Below are positions 1 to 9,439 of a stretch of DNA of 64,000 bases, one piece after another. Within the stretch, counting starts at the first letter, position 1. The number at the start of each line of letters is the position of its first letter. The stretch comes from GWF2-38-69 sp965228125. Lineage in GTDB: Bacteria; Verrucomicrobiota; Lentisphaeria; Victivallales; GWF2-38-69. The stretch spans positions 2,046,001 through 2,110,000 of the forward strand of contig OZ245791.1 in NCBI GenBank assembly GCA_965228125.1, read 5' to 3'. The position numbers and the translations under genes are program-made. The notes beneath the pieces are model-generated. The model had not been told where the DNA came from. It was given only the letters and a program-made list of their open reading frames with translations, and did no database searches.

Positions 1-2
1 AG

Positions 3-473
3 GATGAGGTTTATAAAACGGGGGAATTTAAAGATTTGTTGAATCCCGCAAGGCCTACTACTGTTCCTGAAGAACAAATCTTGAAGAATATGGTAGATGA
101 ATCGTATAATGTATTTGTAGGAATCGTTTCTCATGGAAGAATTTCAAAGAATAAAAAACTGACGCCTGAATACATTAAAAAGTCCGAAATAGGAGACGGC
201 AGGATTTTTTCCGGGCAAGAGGCTCTTGAACTTGGGCTTGTGGATCAGTTGGGCTATTATAGCGATGCTTTGGATAAGGCAATTTTGTTAGCTAAACTGG
301 ACAAGAACGATGTTCAGGTAGTTAGATATGAAGAAAACTTTACATTCGAACAACTTCTTAGCAGGCTTATGTTTAAAAATTTCAAAATAAACATGGAAAT
401 ACCCGGCTTTAAAAAGGAAAGTTCGATTCAGCCCGGGAGTTTCTATTATATGTATGGAGGCTTGGGATACTAA
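3..473 (+). CDS. sppA: Signal peptide peptidase SppA (S49 family), C-terminal part
   Basis: The gene is cut by the left window edge; the frame is open from base 3. The visible part carries the usual C-terminal SppA run: KTGEFKDLLNPARPTT, then DGRIFSGQEALELGLVD, which closes the ClpP-like fold of S49 peptidases. The catalytic serine and lysine would lie upstream, outside the window. SppA is a membrane-bound serine peptidase that degrades cleaved signal peptides. The stop is about 20 bases before lpxB, so the two may be cotranscribed. The family call rests on the C-terminal motif only. Confidence 0.8.
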   Translation, partial: DEVYKTGEFKDLLNPARPTTVPEEQILKNMVDESYNVFVGIVSHGRISKNKKLTPEYIKKSEIGDGRIFSGQEALELGLVDQLGYYSDALDKAILLAKLDKNDVQVVRYEENFTFEQLLSRLMFKNFKINMEIPGFKKESSIQPGSFYYMYGGLGY

Positions 474-493
474 GAAGCATGGAGAGGACGACT

Positions 494-1651
494 ATGAGCG
501 AAAAGAAAAATATTTGGATATTTGCAGGCGAGACATCAGGAGACGTATATGGTGCAGAGCTTGCCAAGTCTTTGATTAAAATTTATTCAGGGAATGTATC
601 TATTTCCGGTATGGGCGGCAAAGCTATGAAGGATGCCGGAGTAAACATTATTATCGATTCTACCGAACTGGGAGTGGTGGGCTTGATTGAAGTGTTGAAA
701 AGCATTTTCAAGTTCATTAGTATTTTTAAATTTCTTGTCAGGAAAGCCGAGGAAGAACGGCCTGATGCCGTCATTTTGATAGACTATCCCGGGTTTAATC
801 TTAGATTTGCCAAACAGATGCATAAGAGAAACATCAAAGTTATCTGGTATGTAAGCCCGCAGATTTGGGCGTGGGGAAAAAAAAGGATTTATAAGCTGGC
901 GGAATATTGCGCAAAGATGCTCGTGATATTTCCTTTCGAAGTGGAGTACTATAGAGAAAAAACCAATCTTGATGTTGAGTTTGTGGGGCATCCATTAGTT
1001 GATATAGTTAAACATAAACTCGACCCTGATATAAAGAGGGATATGGATAAATTGCTGATTTTACCTGGCAGCAGGTTCAGCGAAATAAACAGAGTCCTTG
1101 TTCCACTCCTTGAAACGGCGTTGCTGATAAAAAAGAAACATCCTCATTTGAAGCTAAAGATTTCGGCTGCCCGTCCATCCATAGAAAAAAGGATCAGAGA
1201 AATATCAGAACAGTTTATTGCTGATAGAAAAATTGAGCTTCCTTTTGAAATAGAGTGTGGAAACAATCTTAAGTTATTGCAGGAGTGTGGTACAGGGCTG
1301 TCTAAATCCGGGACTGTAACTGTAGAAGCAACTATAGTCGGAATTCCTTTGGTAGTCTATTACAAACTTAATCCTATAACGTATATAATTGCCAAGATGA
1401 TCATAACTCTCTTCAGGAATTCGTTTGTCATGCCTAATATTATAGCCAATAAGACGATATATGAGGAATTTCAACAGAATAACGGTACGCCAAAAGCATT
1501 GGCTGAAGCCATAGAAAGAATTCTCCCGGGAGGCGAAAGAAGGGAATATGTAATATCCGAACTGGATAATCTCACTGATAATATGCTTACTTATGGAAAA
1601 CATCAGGCCAGCGACAATGCCGCCGAGGCTGTTCAAAGAACTCTTGCCTAA
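494..1651 (+). CDS. lpxB: Lipid-A-disaccharide synthase LpxB
   Basis: LpxB joins UDP-2,3-diacylglucosamine and lipid X into the tetraacyl disaccharide of lipid A at the inner membrane. The 385-residue product has the family's usual length. It shows AGETSGDVYGAEL at the N terminus, the central WYVSPQIWAWGKKR block, FVGHPLVD, LPGSRFSEI, and SGTVTVEATIVGIPLVVYY near the C terminus. I chose the ATG at 494 over an in-frame ATG at 479 because GGAGAGG lies about seven bases before it. It follows sppA closely and ends tail-to-tail with argC, overlapping it by four bases. It is direct evidence for an LPS outer membrane. Confidence 0.95.
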   Translation: MSEKKNIWIFAGETSGDVYGAELAKSLIKIYSGNVSISGMGGKAMKDAGVNIIIDSTELGVVGLIEVLKSIFKFISIFKFLVRKAEEERPDAVILIDYPGFNLRFAKQMHKRNIKVIWYVSPQIWAWGKKRIYKLAEYCAKMLVIFPFEVEYYREKTNLDVEFVGHPLVDIVKHKLDPDIKRDMDKLLILPGSRFSEINRVLVPLLETALLIKKKHPHLKLKISAARPSIEKRIREISEQFIADRKIELPFEIECGNNLKLLQECGTGLSKSGTVTVEATIVGIPLVVYYKLNPITYIIAKMIITLFRNSFVMPNIIANKTIYEEFQQNNGTPKALAEAIERILPGGERREYVISELDNLTDNMLTYGKHQASDNAAEAVQRTLA

Positions 1652-2676
1652 TAGAGGCCTGTATTTTCTTTAAGGCCAAACATGATGTTCATACATTGAA
1701 CAGCCTGTCCAGAGGCGCCTTTGGTAAGATTATCTATTGCGGACGCCACTATGAGTTTGCCCGTGTGTTCATCATATACAAAGCCGATTTCGCAAAAGTT
1801 CGTCATTGAAACATTTTTTGTGTCGGGTAATTTCGATGCTGAAAGAATTCTTATGAATTGTTCCTCATCATAATATTTGGAATAGGCTTGTCTGATAGCC
1901 GACGAATCTGTTATATTTGCATCTGCTATAATTGTTGAGTTCATCCCTCTATTCATGGGGACAAGGTGCGGAATGAAATTTACGCGGAGGTTATTTACAC
2001 CTGCGGCACTAGCAAGTTCCTGTTCAATTTCCGGCAAATGCCTGTGTCTGACTACCGAATAGGCTCTGAAACTCTCATTGCACTCGGGATATATATAAGG
2101 CAGGTCTACTTTCCTTCCTGCGCCGCTTACTCCGCTCCCGGAAGAAATGACGATACCTTGTGTAGAAATAACTTTTTCTTTTAATAAAGGCATTAATGCA
2201 AGTATTATGCTTGTAGGATAACATCCGGGACAGGCTATCAGATTGGCTTTTTTAATTTCTGACCTATACAATTCCGGCAATCCGTATGTCGCTGTTTTCA
2301 GAAGTTCAGGGGCAGGGTGGTCTTCCTTGTAGTATTTCTTGTATTGGTCTTTATCTTTGAGCCTAAAATCAGCGCTTATGTCAATGATTTTGTGATTTGT
2401 ATTGAGCAGGGGGATGGCAAACTCTGTCGCCAGACCATGAGGCAAGGCCAGAAATACAATATCACTTGATGCTGCTTTAATTTTCTCCATGTTAGGTTCA
2501 ATAAACTTTAAACCTAGATTAGAGAATCTGGGAAATACATCGCCCAAGTCCCTATCTGCATAACCTCTGGAAGTGATAAAACTTATTTCGCAGTCAGGAT
2601 GCCTAAGGAGTAGCCTGATAAGTTCTTCTCCGGAATATCCCGATGCGCCAATTATGCCTGCTCTGATTTTTTTCAT
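1648..2676 (-). CDS. argC: N-acetyl-gamma-glutamyl-phosphate reductase ArgC
   Basis: ArgC reduces N-acetylglutamyl-5-phosphate to the semialdehyde with NADPH in arginine and ornithine synthesis. The 342-residue protein starts with the dinucleotide-binding GASGYSGEELIRLL and carries the active-site cysteine (Cys152) in ACPGCYPTS, followed by RHRHLPEIEQEL with a conserved histidine. Length is normal for the long ArgC type. It lies about 50 bases downstream of bioB on the same strand and may be the last gene of the biotin transcript. No other arginine gene is in the window. Confidence 0.95.
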   Translation of the reverse strand: MKKIRAGIIGASGYSGEELIRLLLRHPDCEISFITSRGYADRDLGDVFPRFSNLGLKFIEPNMEKIKAASSDIVFLALPHGLATEFAIPLLNTNHKIIDISADFRLKDKDQYKKYYKEDHPAPELLKTATYGLPELYRSEIKKANLIACPGCYPTSIILALMPLLKEKVISTQGIVISSGSGVSGAGRKVDLPYIYPECNESFRAYSVVRHRHLPEIEQELASAAGVNNLRVNFIPHLVPMNRGMNSTIIADANITDSSAIRQAYSKYYDEEQFIRILSASKLPDTKNVSMTNFCEIGFVYDEHTGKLIVASAIDNLTKGASGQAVQCMNIMFGLKENTGLY

Positions 2677-2724
2677 TATATTCCCTCCATATTATCAAAT
2701 AAGAAATATTTTAACTATTCACTT

Positions 2725-3657
2725 TTATATTAGTTCCAAACCAAGTTCCCTGATAACAGATATATCTTTTTCAGGTGATATACCGAACGTAGTCAGATAA
2801 TTTCCTGTCATCATGGCATCTGCTCCTGCATTGAAAATCTCGTATTGTTCATGGCCCAGAACAGAAGGGCGCCCCCCGCAGATGCGTATTGATGTATCAG
2901 GCAAAATATACCGGTAAAGCGAGATTATTTTCAGAGCTTCAGAAGGGTGAAGTTTTTTCTGCGAGGCTAATGGTGTCCCTTCAATTGCATTAAGAAAGTT
3001 TATAGGGACGCAGTCTGGTTTTAGTTCTCTCAATGTGATTGCTAAATCAATTCTGTCTTCCCATGTTTCGCCAAGCCCGAAAAGGCCGCCGGAACAAAGT
3101 TGCAGTCCAAGCTCTTTGGCCCGTTTTACTGTTTTGACCCTCTCATGCCATGTGTGCGTAGTGCAGATTTCAGGGAAGAATCTTTCTGATGTTTCCAGGT
3201 TATGATGATATCTTTTTAAGCCTGCTTTTTTAAGCTTTTTTAAGCTTTCTGTAGAAAGATCACCTAGTGATGCGCAAACATTTAAGCGGCAGTCATTAGA
3301 AATTTTTAAAATTGCTTCGCAAATTATGTCCAGCTCTTTTCCGCTCAAAGAAGGGCCGCTTGTAACAATGCCCAGGTTTCCTATTGGTTCAGAGGAATAT
3401 TCTGAGGCATAATTGTAAATATCATCAGCTGACATCATTGGGTATGTATCTACGCTAGTCTGGTAGTGTGAACTCTGCGCGCAATATTTACAGTTTTCCG
3501 AACACAATCCGCTTTTTGCGTTAACTATTGTACACAATGTGACTTTATTGTCGAAAAATTCTTTTTTTAATGCTTTTGCCTGACGTGTAAGTAATTCGTC
3601 ATTTTTCAGCAGGTTTATGCATTCCTGTTTAAGGTCTTCTTTTTCCTGTTTATTCAT
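2725..3657 (-). CDS. bioB: Biotin synthase BioB
   Basis: BioB is the radical-SAM enzyme that inserts sulfur into dethiobiotin. The 310-residue protein has the CxxxCxxC cluster as Cys52, Cys56 and Cys59 in CSENCKYCAQSSHY for the [4Fe-4S] cluster, and GGLFGLGET further on, both typical of BioB. It begins 19 bases after the bioDA stop and is the last biotin gene in order of transcription. With BioF, BioC, BioH-like and BioDA it completes biotin synthesis from a methyl-malonyl-ACP start. Confidence 0.95.
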   Translation of the reverse strand: MNKQEKEDLKQECINLLKNDELLTRQAKALKKEFFDNKVTLCTIVNAKSGLCSENCKYCAQSSHYQTSVDTYPMMSADDIYNYASEYSSEPIGNLGIVTSGPSLSGKELDIICEAILKISNDCRLNVCASLGDLSTESLKKLKKAGLKRYHHNLETSERFFPEICTTHTWHERVKTVKRAKELGLQLCSGGLFGLGETWEDRIDLAITLRELKPDCVPINFLNAIEGTPLASQKKLHPSEALKIISLYRYILPDTSIRICGGRPSVLGHEQYEIFNAGADAMMTGNYLTTFGISPEKDISVIRELGLELI

Positions 3658-3676
3658 ATTTCAGATTAATTAAAAG

Positions 3677-5758
3677 TTATATTGTTTTGAAGACAGCATC
3701 TTTTAGTATTGAGAGCATCTCATCAATTTCGTCTTCAGTAGAAACAAGTGGCGGCCACAAATATATTGTATTGCCAAGAGGCCGGATTATAAGCCCGTTT
3801 GACAAAGCCACATCCCTGATTTTTTTTGCTCTTGAAGCAGTGCCTGCTTCCTTATTCAAGTGTACTGCTCCGATCATTCCCAAAGTGGAGACGTAGGAAT
3901 TATTCAGATGCTTTCCAATCTCGACCATGCCGGTTTTAAATTGTTTGATCCTAGGTTGAATAATATTTATAATATTTAAATCTTCATATAAATTGAGAGC
4001 GGCTAAAGCCAGATGTGATGTGATGGGATTTCCGGAAAATGTATGGCCATGGTATAATGTCCTGTCTAGCCTGTCGTTACTTTTGAACGAATTATAAATA
4101 TCATCAGTAACCATAACAGCGCTCATAGGGAGGTAGCCGCCTGTCAGTCCTTTTCCCAAAAGCATTATGTCAGGAGAGATGCCTGCAATGTTACAGGCAA
4201 ACATGGAACCTGTTCTTCCGAAACCTACAGCGATTTCATCAGCGATAAGCAGGATTCCGTATTGATTACATAAATCCCTTAATTGCTGTAAATATTTTTC
4301 AGGATAAATTCTTATCCCTGCCGCGCCCTGGCATAAGGGTTCAACGATAGCTGCGGCAATGCTCTTATAATGCTTTGTTATCAAATCCTTCATTGAGTTG
4401 AAGCATTCTATACTGCATGACGAGGGCTTCTTGCCGAAAGGGCATTCTGCACAGTGTGGGGAAATAGCTCTGTAGGATTTACTTATAACAGAATCAAAAT
4501 TCTTATGAAAGGTTTCAACATATCCGACTCCGACGGCTCCAAGTGTATCACCGTGATATCCGGACTCAAGGCAAACGAATTTATTCTTGTTATTAATCCC
4601 TATGTTGCACCAATATTGGAGAGCTATTTTTAATGCAGCCTCGGTAGCTGAAGAACCATCTCCTGCATAATAAGCATGGTTTAGCCCATGAGGAGTAATA
4701 TCTGCAAGTTTTTTTGATAGGCATATAGCCTCAGAATGGCTGATTCCCCCGAGAATCGAATGCTGCATTTGTTCTGATTGTTCCTGGATAGCTCTTATAA
4801 GTTCCAGCCTGCTATGACCGAAATTTACGCACCACCAGGAAGAAATTCCGTCATAATATCTCTTTCCTTCCAGATCATAAAGAAATACTCCTTCTCCTCT
4901 CTTCATTATGGGGAAATCGGATTTGCCAAAACCTTCTATATCGGTATATGGGTGCCATAGGTATTTGATATCATCTTTTCTTAGTTTTTTAATATCATTG
5001 AGCTCAATTTTCTTTTCTAGGCACTTTTCATACAATGATTCTAATTCGGCACACTTTATGCAATTCTTGAAAACTTCATTTGCTTCGACGTGATTCAAAT
5101 TAATATCTTTTACATGTTTCATGACACCTAGCACATTAGTGTTACCATAGTGTTCTATGAATTTGATATTATCCTTGATAATATAGGCATCCTGTTCGTC
5201 GACAGGAGCAGGGTTGTTGAAAATTACGCCTAAAACAGTAAGGCCTGCATTGGATAAGGCGTTCAAGGAAAGCAGAGTATGGTTTAAAGTCCCCAATTCG
5301 GTTTTCGAAACGAGAATGACTGGAATATCCAGTTTCTTTATCAGATCAATCATCTTTTCTTTTTTATTGATCGGGACAAGCAGGCCGCCGGCACCTTCGA
5401 CTATTATTGGAGAATATTCAGAAGCAAGCTGATCAAAACAATCAAGTATATGGCTTGAATCAGGGTAATCTGTTCTGTCAATTTCAGCAGCTAAATGAGG
5501 CGAACACGGCAACTTGTATTTATATGGGCACATGAACAGTTTTTCCTGTTCCTTAAAAGTCTTACCTGCCAATTTAAGCGAGAATTCAAGGTCAGGTGCA
5601 ATAAGTTTATCTTCAGACTGAATGCAGCCCGTCTGAACTACTTTCATAAGTCCTGCTTGAAAGCCTCTTGAACAGAAATAGTTAAGAAGCCCTCCTGTAA
5701 TAACAGTTTTTCCGACATCCGTATCTGTGCCTGTAATAAATATTCCTTTGCGAGTCAT
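3677..5758 (-). CDS. bioDA: Fused dethiobiotin synthetase and DAPA aminotransferase (BioD-BioA)
   Basis: One 693-residue reading frame joins two biotin enzymes. Residues 1 to about 230 are BioD, with the P-loop GTDTDVGKT at residues 10-18 and the family block VEGAGGLLVPI. Residues from about 250 are BioA, a class III PLP aminotransferase, with WHPYTD, GDGSSATEAALKIALQYW, DEIAVGFGRTG and the PLP-lysine region LLGKGLTGGYLPMSA. BioA makes 7,8-diaminopelargonate and BioD closes it to dethiobiotin, so the fusion covers consecutive steps. I chose the ATG at 5758, which overlaps the bioC stop by four bases (ATGA); the open frame continues upstream only inside bioC. The domain order is that of the plant BIO3-BIO1 fusion. 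Confidence 0.93.
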   Translation of the reverse strand: MTRKGIFITGTDTDVGKTVITGGLLNYFCSRGFQAGLMKVVQTGCIQSEDKLIAPDLEFSLKLAGKTFKEQEKLFMCPYKYKLPCSPHLAAEIDRTDYPDSSHILDCFDQLASEYSPIIVEGAGGLLVPINKKEKMIDLIKKLDIPVILVSKTELGTLNHTLLSLNALSNAGLTVLGVIFNNPAPVDEQDAYIIKDNIKFIEHYGNTNVLGVMKHVKDINLNHVEANEVFKNCIKCAELESLYEKCLEKKIELNDIKKLRKDDIKYLWHPYTDIEGFGKSDFPIMKRGEGVFLYDLEGKRYYDGISSWWCVNFGHSRLELIRAIQEQSEQMQHSILGGISHSEAICLSKKLADITPHGLNHAYYAGDGSSATEAALKIALQYWCNIGINNKNKFVCLESGYHGDTLGAVGVGYVETFHKNFDSVISKSYRAISPHCAECPFGKKPSSCSIECFNSMKDLITKHYKSIAAAIVEPLCQGAAGIRIYPEKYLQQLRDLCNQYGILLIADEIAVGFGRTGSMFACNIAGISPDIMLLGKGLTGGYLPMSAVMVTDDIYNSFKSNDRLDRTLYHGHTFSGNPITSHLALAALNLYEDLNIINIIQPRIKQFKTGMVEIGKHLNNSYVSTLGMIGAVHLNKEAGTASRAKKIRDVALSNGLIIRPLGNTIYLWPPLVSTEDEIDEMLSILKDAVFKTI

Positions 5759-6546
5759 ATTTTTCTTCCTATTAAATAAAGTACTTTGTGCGACATAGGC
5801 AGCATACCATCTTTGTTGGCATAGCTGCTTTGATAAGCGTCGATAAGTCCTTTTATATCCTTTACACTCAAAGAAGTATAATTGCAATTATACCTGAACG
5901 TTGCCCCAATATTTTTAAAATATTTAAGGGTTTCATATCCGTAATAGTATCCATACACAGACTCTGTATCTGAAAGTAGTATTTCGATGTCGTTTTTTAT
6001 TAGGATATTCTTATAAAATGAATCTGTCCTGTAATCTATTCCTTGCATAGGCGTACCGAAACATTTTTTATAACTTTCAAGGAGTTCATAAAAAGAACCG
6101 TCTATTAATATGGCCAAAGCTATATTTCCATTAGCAGTTAGATTTGAAAATATATTCTTGAAAGCCTGTTCTATTTGAACGATCCACTGTAAAGCGCAGC
6201 TGGATGTTATCAGGTCAAACGCAGTCTCTGATGTAAACTGGGTAATATCGCCGTGTGTGAAACTGACATTAGGGGAATTGATCCATTTATCATTACAATA
6301 AGATATCATTCCTTTTGCAATATCAATTCCACAGATCGTGTTTGTATTTCTGTGTTTAAGTATGTGGTCAATTACATAACCCGTGCCGCATCCCATGTCG
6401 AGAATGTTGTTCGGCAATTCCATTATTTGGGTAATTTTCTTCACAAGGGCACCTGCAATTACTTTTTGGGGACCTGCCCAATAGTTGTAAGTATCGGCTG
6501 CGCCTGAGAAGTTCCTTGATACAGCTTTTAAATCTATATTTGACAA
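5755..6546 (-). CDS. bioC: Malonyl-ACP O-methyltransferase BioC
   Basis: BioC methylates malonyl-ACP so that fatty-acid enzymes can extend it to pimeloyl-ACP methyl ester. The 263-residue protein has a class I SAM-binding motif, ILDMGCGTGYVIDHI, near residues 45-60, the acidic strand GIDIAKGM, and SSCALQWI, typical of BioC. The N-terminal block FSGAADTYNYWA also fits the family. Its start lies inside the 3' end of the BioH-like gene (13-base overlap) and its stop overlaps the bioDA start, which indicates translational coupling. Confidence 0.9.
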   Translation of the reverse strand: MSNIDLKAVSRNFSGAADTYNYWAGPQKVIAGALVKKITQIMELPNNILDMGCGTGYVIDHILKHRNTNTICGIDIAKGMISYCNDKWINSPNVSFTHGDITQFTSETAFDLITSSCALQWIVQIEQAFKNIFSNLTANGNIALAILIDGSFYELLESYKKCFGTPMQGIDYRTDSFYKNILIKNDIEILLSDTESVYGYYYGYETLKYFKNIGATFRYNCNYTSLSVKDIKGLIDAYQSSYANKDGMLPMSHKVLYLIGRKI

Positions 6547-7244
6547 TCTATAAGTTCCTTAATTTTACCTGCGATAATTTCTGGGTGGTAATATGTAAGA
6601 AAATGTCCGGCATCAGGTATCAGATGCAAGGAGGAATTCTTTAGATTCTCATGCAGGAATATGGAATTGGAATGTCTGATTATGCGGTCATCTGTCCCGT
6701 GAATGATTTTTACATTGAAATCAATATTTCCAAAAAGGTTTTTGAGGTCTGTTTGCATCAGGTAGGAAAGGCCTGATGTAAGATGTTTGTTGTCTATTGT
6801 CTTTGCTGTGTTGATATAAATGTCCTGAATGATTCGATTGGAGTTGCTGTTGTCTGCCATTCTGGCAAATTCATTTATAAGTCCGGGTTTATCTGTTTTA
6901 ATTCTTGCCTTCATAGCCCTTAATACATTGAGAGGGACTCCTTCGTATTCTTTGTCTTCGACCATTCTGGCAGTTGAAGAGATAAGGACGGCTCCGGCTA
7001 TTTTGTCATTGTAATGGATTCCTGATGAAAGTATTGCCATACCGCCAAGTGACCAGCCGGCAAGGATTAGAGGTTTTTCAGCAGATTTCAGTATTTGATG
7101 AAGCGCATTTTCTTCTGTATTATCACTCAGACATTTCCACCATGGAATATAAGAATATGGCTGATCCAGTAATGGTATTATTTTCTCCCATGCATTAATG
7201 TCTGACCCCCAGCCGGAGATCAAAATTATTCCGGATTGTTTCAT
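6534..7244 (-). CDS. bioH: BioH-like pimeloyl-ACP methyl ester esterase (alpha/beta hydrolase)
   Basis: A 236-residue alpha/beta hydrolase between bioF and bioC. The nucleophile is Ser65 in GWSLGG, the acid lies in GTDDR (185-186), and the histidine is His214 in DAGHF. The first strand, ILISGWGSDINAWE, matches the BioH entrance. In the BioC-BioH route the esterase removes the methyl cap from pimeloyl-ACP before BioF acts. BioG, BioK and other esterases can fill the same slot, so the exact subfamily is less sure than the role. It overlaps bioF by four bases and bioC by thirteen. Confidence 0.8.
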   Translation of the reverse strand: MKQSGIILISGWGSDINAWEKIIPLLDQPYSYIPWWKCLSDNTEENALHQILKSAEKPLILAGWSLGGMAILSSGIHYNDKIAGAVLISSTARMVEDKEYEGVPLNVLRAMKARIKTDKPGLINEFARMADNSNSNRIIQDIYINTAKTIDNKHLTSGLSYLMQTDLKNLFGNIDFNVKIIHGTDDRIIRHSNSIFLHENLKNSSLHLIPDAGHFLTYYHPEIIAGKIKELIDCQI

Positions 7245-8416
7245 ATTATATTAAGCTCTTTTGCGCATTTTTCGATTTTTTCAGCTGTCTCTTTCAGATC
7301 TTCTTGAGTATGAGCTAGAGATACTGATAATCTTAGCCTGGCAGTGCCGATCGAGACAGTCGGCGGGCGAATAGCCACAGCGCGTATCCCATAGCTCTTA
7401 AAAAGTTTCTCCGAAAAGGCCAGGGTCTTTTGATTATCTCCAATTACTAAAGGTATTATTTGTGATTCGAATTTATTCATCAGGAAGCCTGACCTTTTCA
7501 ATAATGAATGAAAAAATTCTGCGTTCCTAAGCAGTTTTTCTCCAAGGTTCATATCAGCTTTCAGTATTTTTATTGCTGTTAAAGCAGCAGCGGTACATGA
7601 CGGGGGGAGGCCGGTAGAATAAATAAAGGTTCTGCTTTTGTTTATAAGGAATTGTTGAATGATCCTTGCGGAAGAGACGAACCCGCCATAAGAACCTAAA
7701 GCCTTACTTAAAGTTCCAAGTACAATATCAGGTTTATGCTCAGAAGCTAACATACGACAAATGCCTCCTCCATTTCCAAATACTCCAATGGCGTGAGCTT
7801 CGTCAACAATAAGGAAAGCTTCATACTTTTCAGAAAGTTTACAAAGTTCCTCTAAAGGGGCAATGTCGCCGTCCATGCTGAATACGGAATCTGATATTAT
7901 TATTTTTTTCCCTGCTGTTTTTGAGTTCTTTAAAAGTATTTCGAGATGGTTTAAGTCTTTATGTTTGTATCGTAAAGACTTAGCACCTGACAATAACACT
8001 CCGTCAATGAGGCTTGCATGATTTAATTTATCCGCATAGATTTCGTCATTTTTATCTGCTAAAGCGTTTACTACGCCAAGGTTGGTCAGGAAACCACTGC
8101 CAAAAACTAAAGCTGATTCAAATTCAGTCAACTTCGCTAAGGCTTTTTCCAGTTCTTCATGCAGCATAAGGTGTCCGGTGACCAGACGGGAAGATGTTAC
8201 TCCGGTTCCGTATTTTTCGATACTTTCTATCCCGCTTTTAACTAGCGTGTTAGAGAAAGACAGATCCAGGTAGTCGTTGGAGGATAAATTGATTATTTCC
8301 CTTCCGTCATATGTGAATTTTCCTATAGATGCAGGCAAGGGGTTAAGGGTTCTCATCAAACCATTGCTTGCAATTGAGTCCAATTCTTTGGCGAATATAG
8401 CGTATTTTTGTTTCAT
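7241..8416 (-). CDS. bioF: 8-amino-7-oxononanoate synthase BioF
   Basis: BioF condenses pimeloyl-ACP with alanine, with PLP as cofactor. The 391-residue protein has the alpha-oxoamine synthase signature: NLSSNDYLDL, GTGVTSSRLVTG, VDEAHAIGVFG and the PLP lysine Lys238 in LGTLSKALGSYGGF. It is the first gene of the biotin operon. The rpsI terminator lies just upstream, so the operon should have its own promoter within the roughly 45 bases at 8417-8460. I saw no BirA-type operator palindrome there. Confidence 0.95.
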   Translation of the reverse strand: MKQKYAIFAKELDSIASNGLMRTLNPLPASIGKFTYDGREIINLSSNDYLDLSFSNTLVKSGIESIEKYGTGVTSSRLVTGHLMLHEELEKALAKLTEFESALVFGSGFLTNLGVVNALADKNDEIYADKLNHASLIDGVLLSGAKSLRYKHKDLNHLEILLKNSKTAGKKIIISDSVFSMDGDIAPLEELCKLSEKYEAFLIVDEAHAIGVFGNGGGICRMLASEHKPDIVLGTLSKALGSYGGFVSSARIIQQFLINKSRTFIYSTGLPPSCTAAALTAIKILKADMNLGEKLLRNAEFFHSLLKRSGFLMNKFESQIIPLVIGDNQKTLAFSEKLFKSYGIRAVAIRPPTVSIGTARLRLSVSLAHTQEDLKETAEKIEKCAKELNII

Positions 8417-8462
8417 AATGCGTGATTCTTATCAGAATTCGGATGGCTTAACACATAATAAC

Positions 8463-8498
8463 AAAAAAAGATTCTTCGCCCGAAAGCAAAGAATCTTT
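8463..8498 (-). terminator. Rho-independent terminator after rpsI
   Basis: Perfect 10-base inverted arms (AAAGATTCTT at 8467-8476 and AAGAATCTTT at 8489-8498) enclose a 12-base loop. Read on the minus strand the second arm runs into a T tract. It sits 20 bases beyond the rpsI stop and separates the ribosomal operon from the biotin operon. Confidence 0.85.
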
Positions 8499-8517
8499 GG
8501 TAAATCCACAGAAAGGA

Positions 8518-8913
8518 TTAACGTTTCGAGAACTGGAAATGCTTACGAGCTCCAGGTTGACCACTCTTTTTACGTTCTTTAACTCTTGGGTCACGAGTTA
8601 ATAAGCCGGCAGATTTTAAAGCGGCTTTGAATTTTTCATCATAAGTGCACAAAGCTCTGGCTATTGCATGCCTTAATGCTCCGGCTTGCCCCATGATACC
8701 GCCGCCTTTGATTGTAGCAGCTATGTCGAGCTTGCCTTTCATCTCTGTAACAACCAGAGGCTGCTGAGCAAATCCTCTTGCTATCTCAGATGGGAAATAC
8801 TCATCCATAGATCTTTCGTTTATGATGCACTTGCCAGTGCCAGACTTGATTCTTACCTGAGCAGAGGCACATTTTCTTCTGCCAGTTGCTTTTGTAGTAT
8901 CTACTTTTACCAT
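8518..8913 (-). CDS. rpsI: 30S ribosomal protein S9
   Basis: The 131-residue protein has the S9 features TGRRKCASAQVRIKSGTGK, the GGGIMGQAGALRHAIARAL block, LTRDPRVKERKKSGQPGARK and the C-terminal SKR tail that reaches the ribosomal P-site tRNA. It follows rplM by 31 bases in the order found in almost all bacteria, and is followed by a strong terminator. Confidence 0.97.
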   Translation of the reverse strand: MVKVDTTKATGRRKCASAQVRIKSGTGKCIINERSMDEYFPSEIARGFAQQPLVVTEMKGKLDIAATIKGGGIMGQAGALRHAIARALCTYDEKFKAALKSAGLLTRDPRVKERKKSGQPGARKHFQFSKR

Positions 8914-8944
8914 ATCCTATCCTAAAGCTGTTTAATTAAATTAC

Positions 8945-9376
8945 TTAAGAAAATGAGACTACTTGCGGTTGTTGAGCTTCGTGTGGGTGTTCTGCTCCGG
9001 CATAGACTTTCAGTTTTTTGTATATCTGTCTGCCAAGCCTGCCTTTTGGAAGCATGCCCCAAACTGCGTCTTCAACTAATCTTGCAGGTTTCTTTGCCCT
9101 TACCTGTTCAGCAGTCTGCTCTTTCAGCCCACTCTTAAAGCCTGAATAATCCTGATATATTTTATCAGTTTCTTTTTTGCCTGTAAGAACTACTTTTTCG
9201 GCATTAATGACTACAACGAATGAACCTGTGTCAATATGCGGTGTGTAGGTTGGCTTATCTTTGCCTCTCAGGGCATTAGCGATTTTAACTGCAAGTCTGC
9301 CTAGTGGTACGCCAGCGGCATCGACAACTATGTACTTGCGTTCGATTTCATTTGTTTTTGCTAAATACGACTTCAT
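8945..9376 (-). CDS. rplM: 50S ribosomal protein L13
   Basis: The 143-residue protein has the L13 landmarks WYVVDA-like IVVDAAGVPLGRLA, ALRGKDKPTYTPHIDTG, KVVLTGKK and WGMLPKGRLGRQIYKKLKVY. It is the first gene of the rplM-rpsI operon. The upstream 135 bases hold a candidate promoter and no other gene. Confidence 0.97.
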   Translation of the reverse strand: MKSYLAKTNEIERKYIVVDAAGVPLGRLAVKIANALRGKDKPTYTPHIDTGSFVVVINAEKVVLTGKKETDKIYQDYSGFKSGLKEQTAEQVRAKKPARLVEDAVWGMLPKGRLGRQIYKKLKVYAGAEHPHEAQQPQVVSFS

Positions 9377-9439
9377 TTAATACTCTCTTAGCGAAATGTT
9401 AAACAATATTTTCAATATCGATCGGGATAAAGAGCATTT

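Noticed and set aside
587..991. Minus-strand frame inside lpxB
   Set aside because: It is opposite a well-supported conserved gene and has no domain; other long antisense frames in the window were left out for the same reason.
8417..8460. BirA operator before bioF
   Set aside because: No GTTTAC/GTAAAC-type palindrome with the expected spacing was seen.
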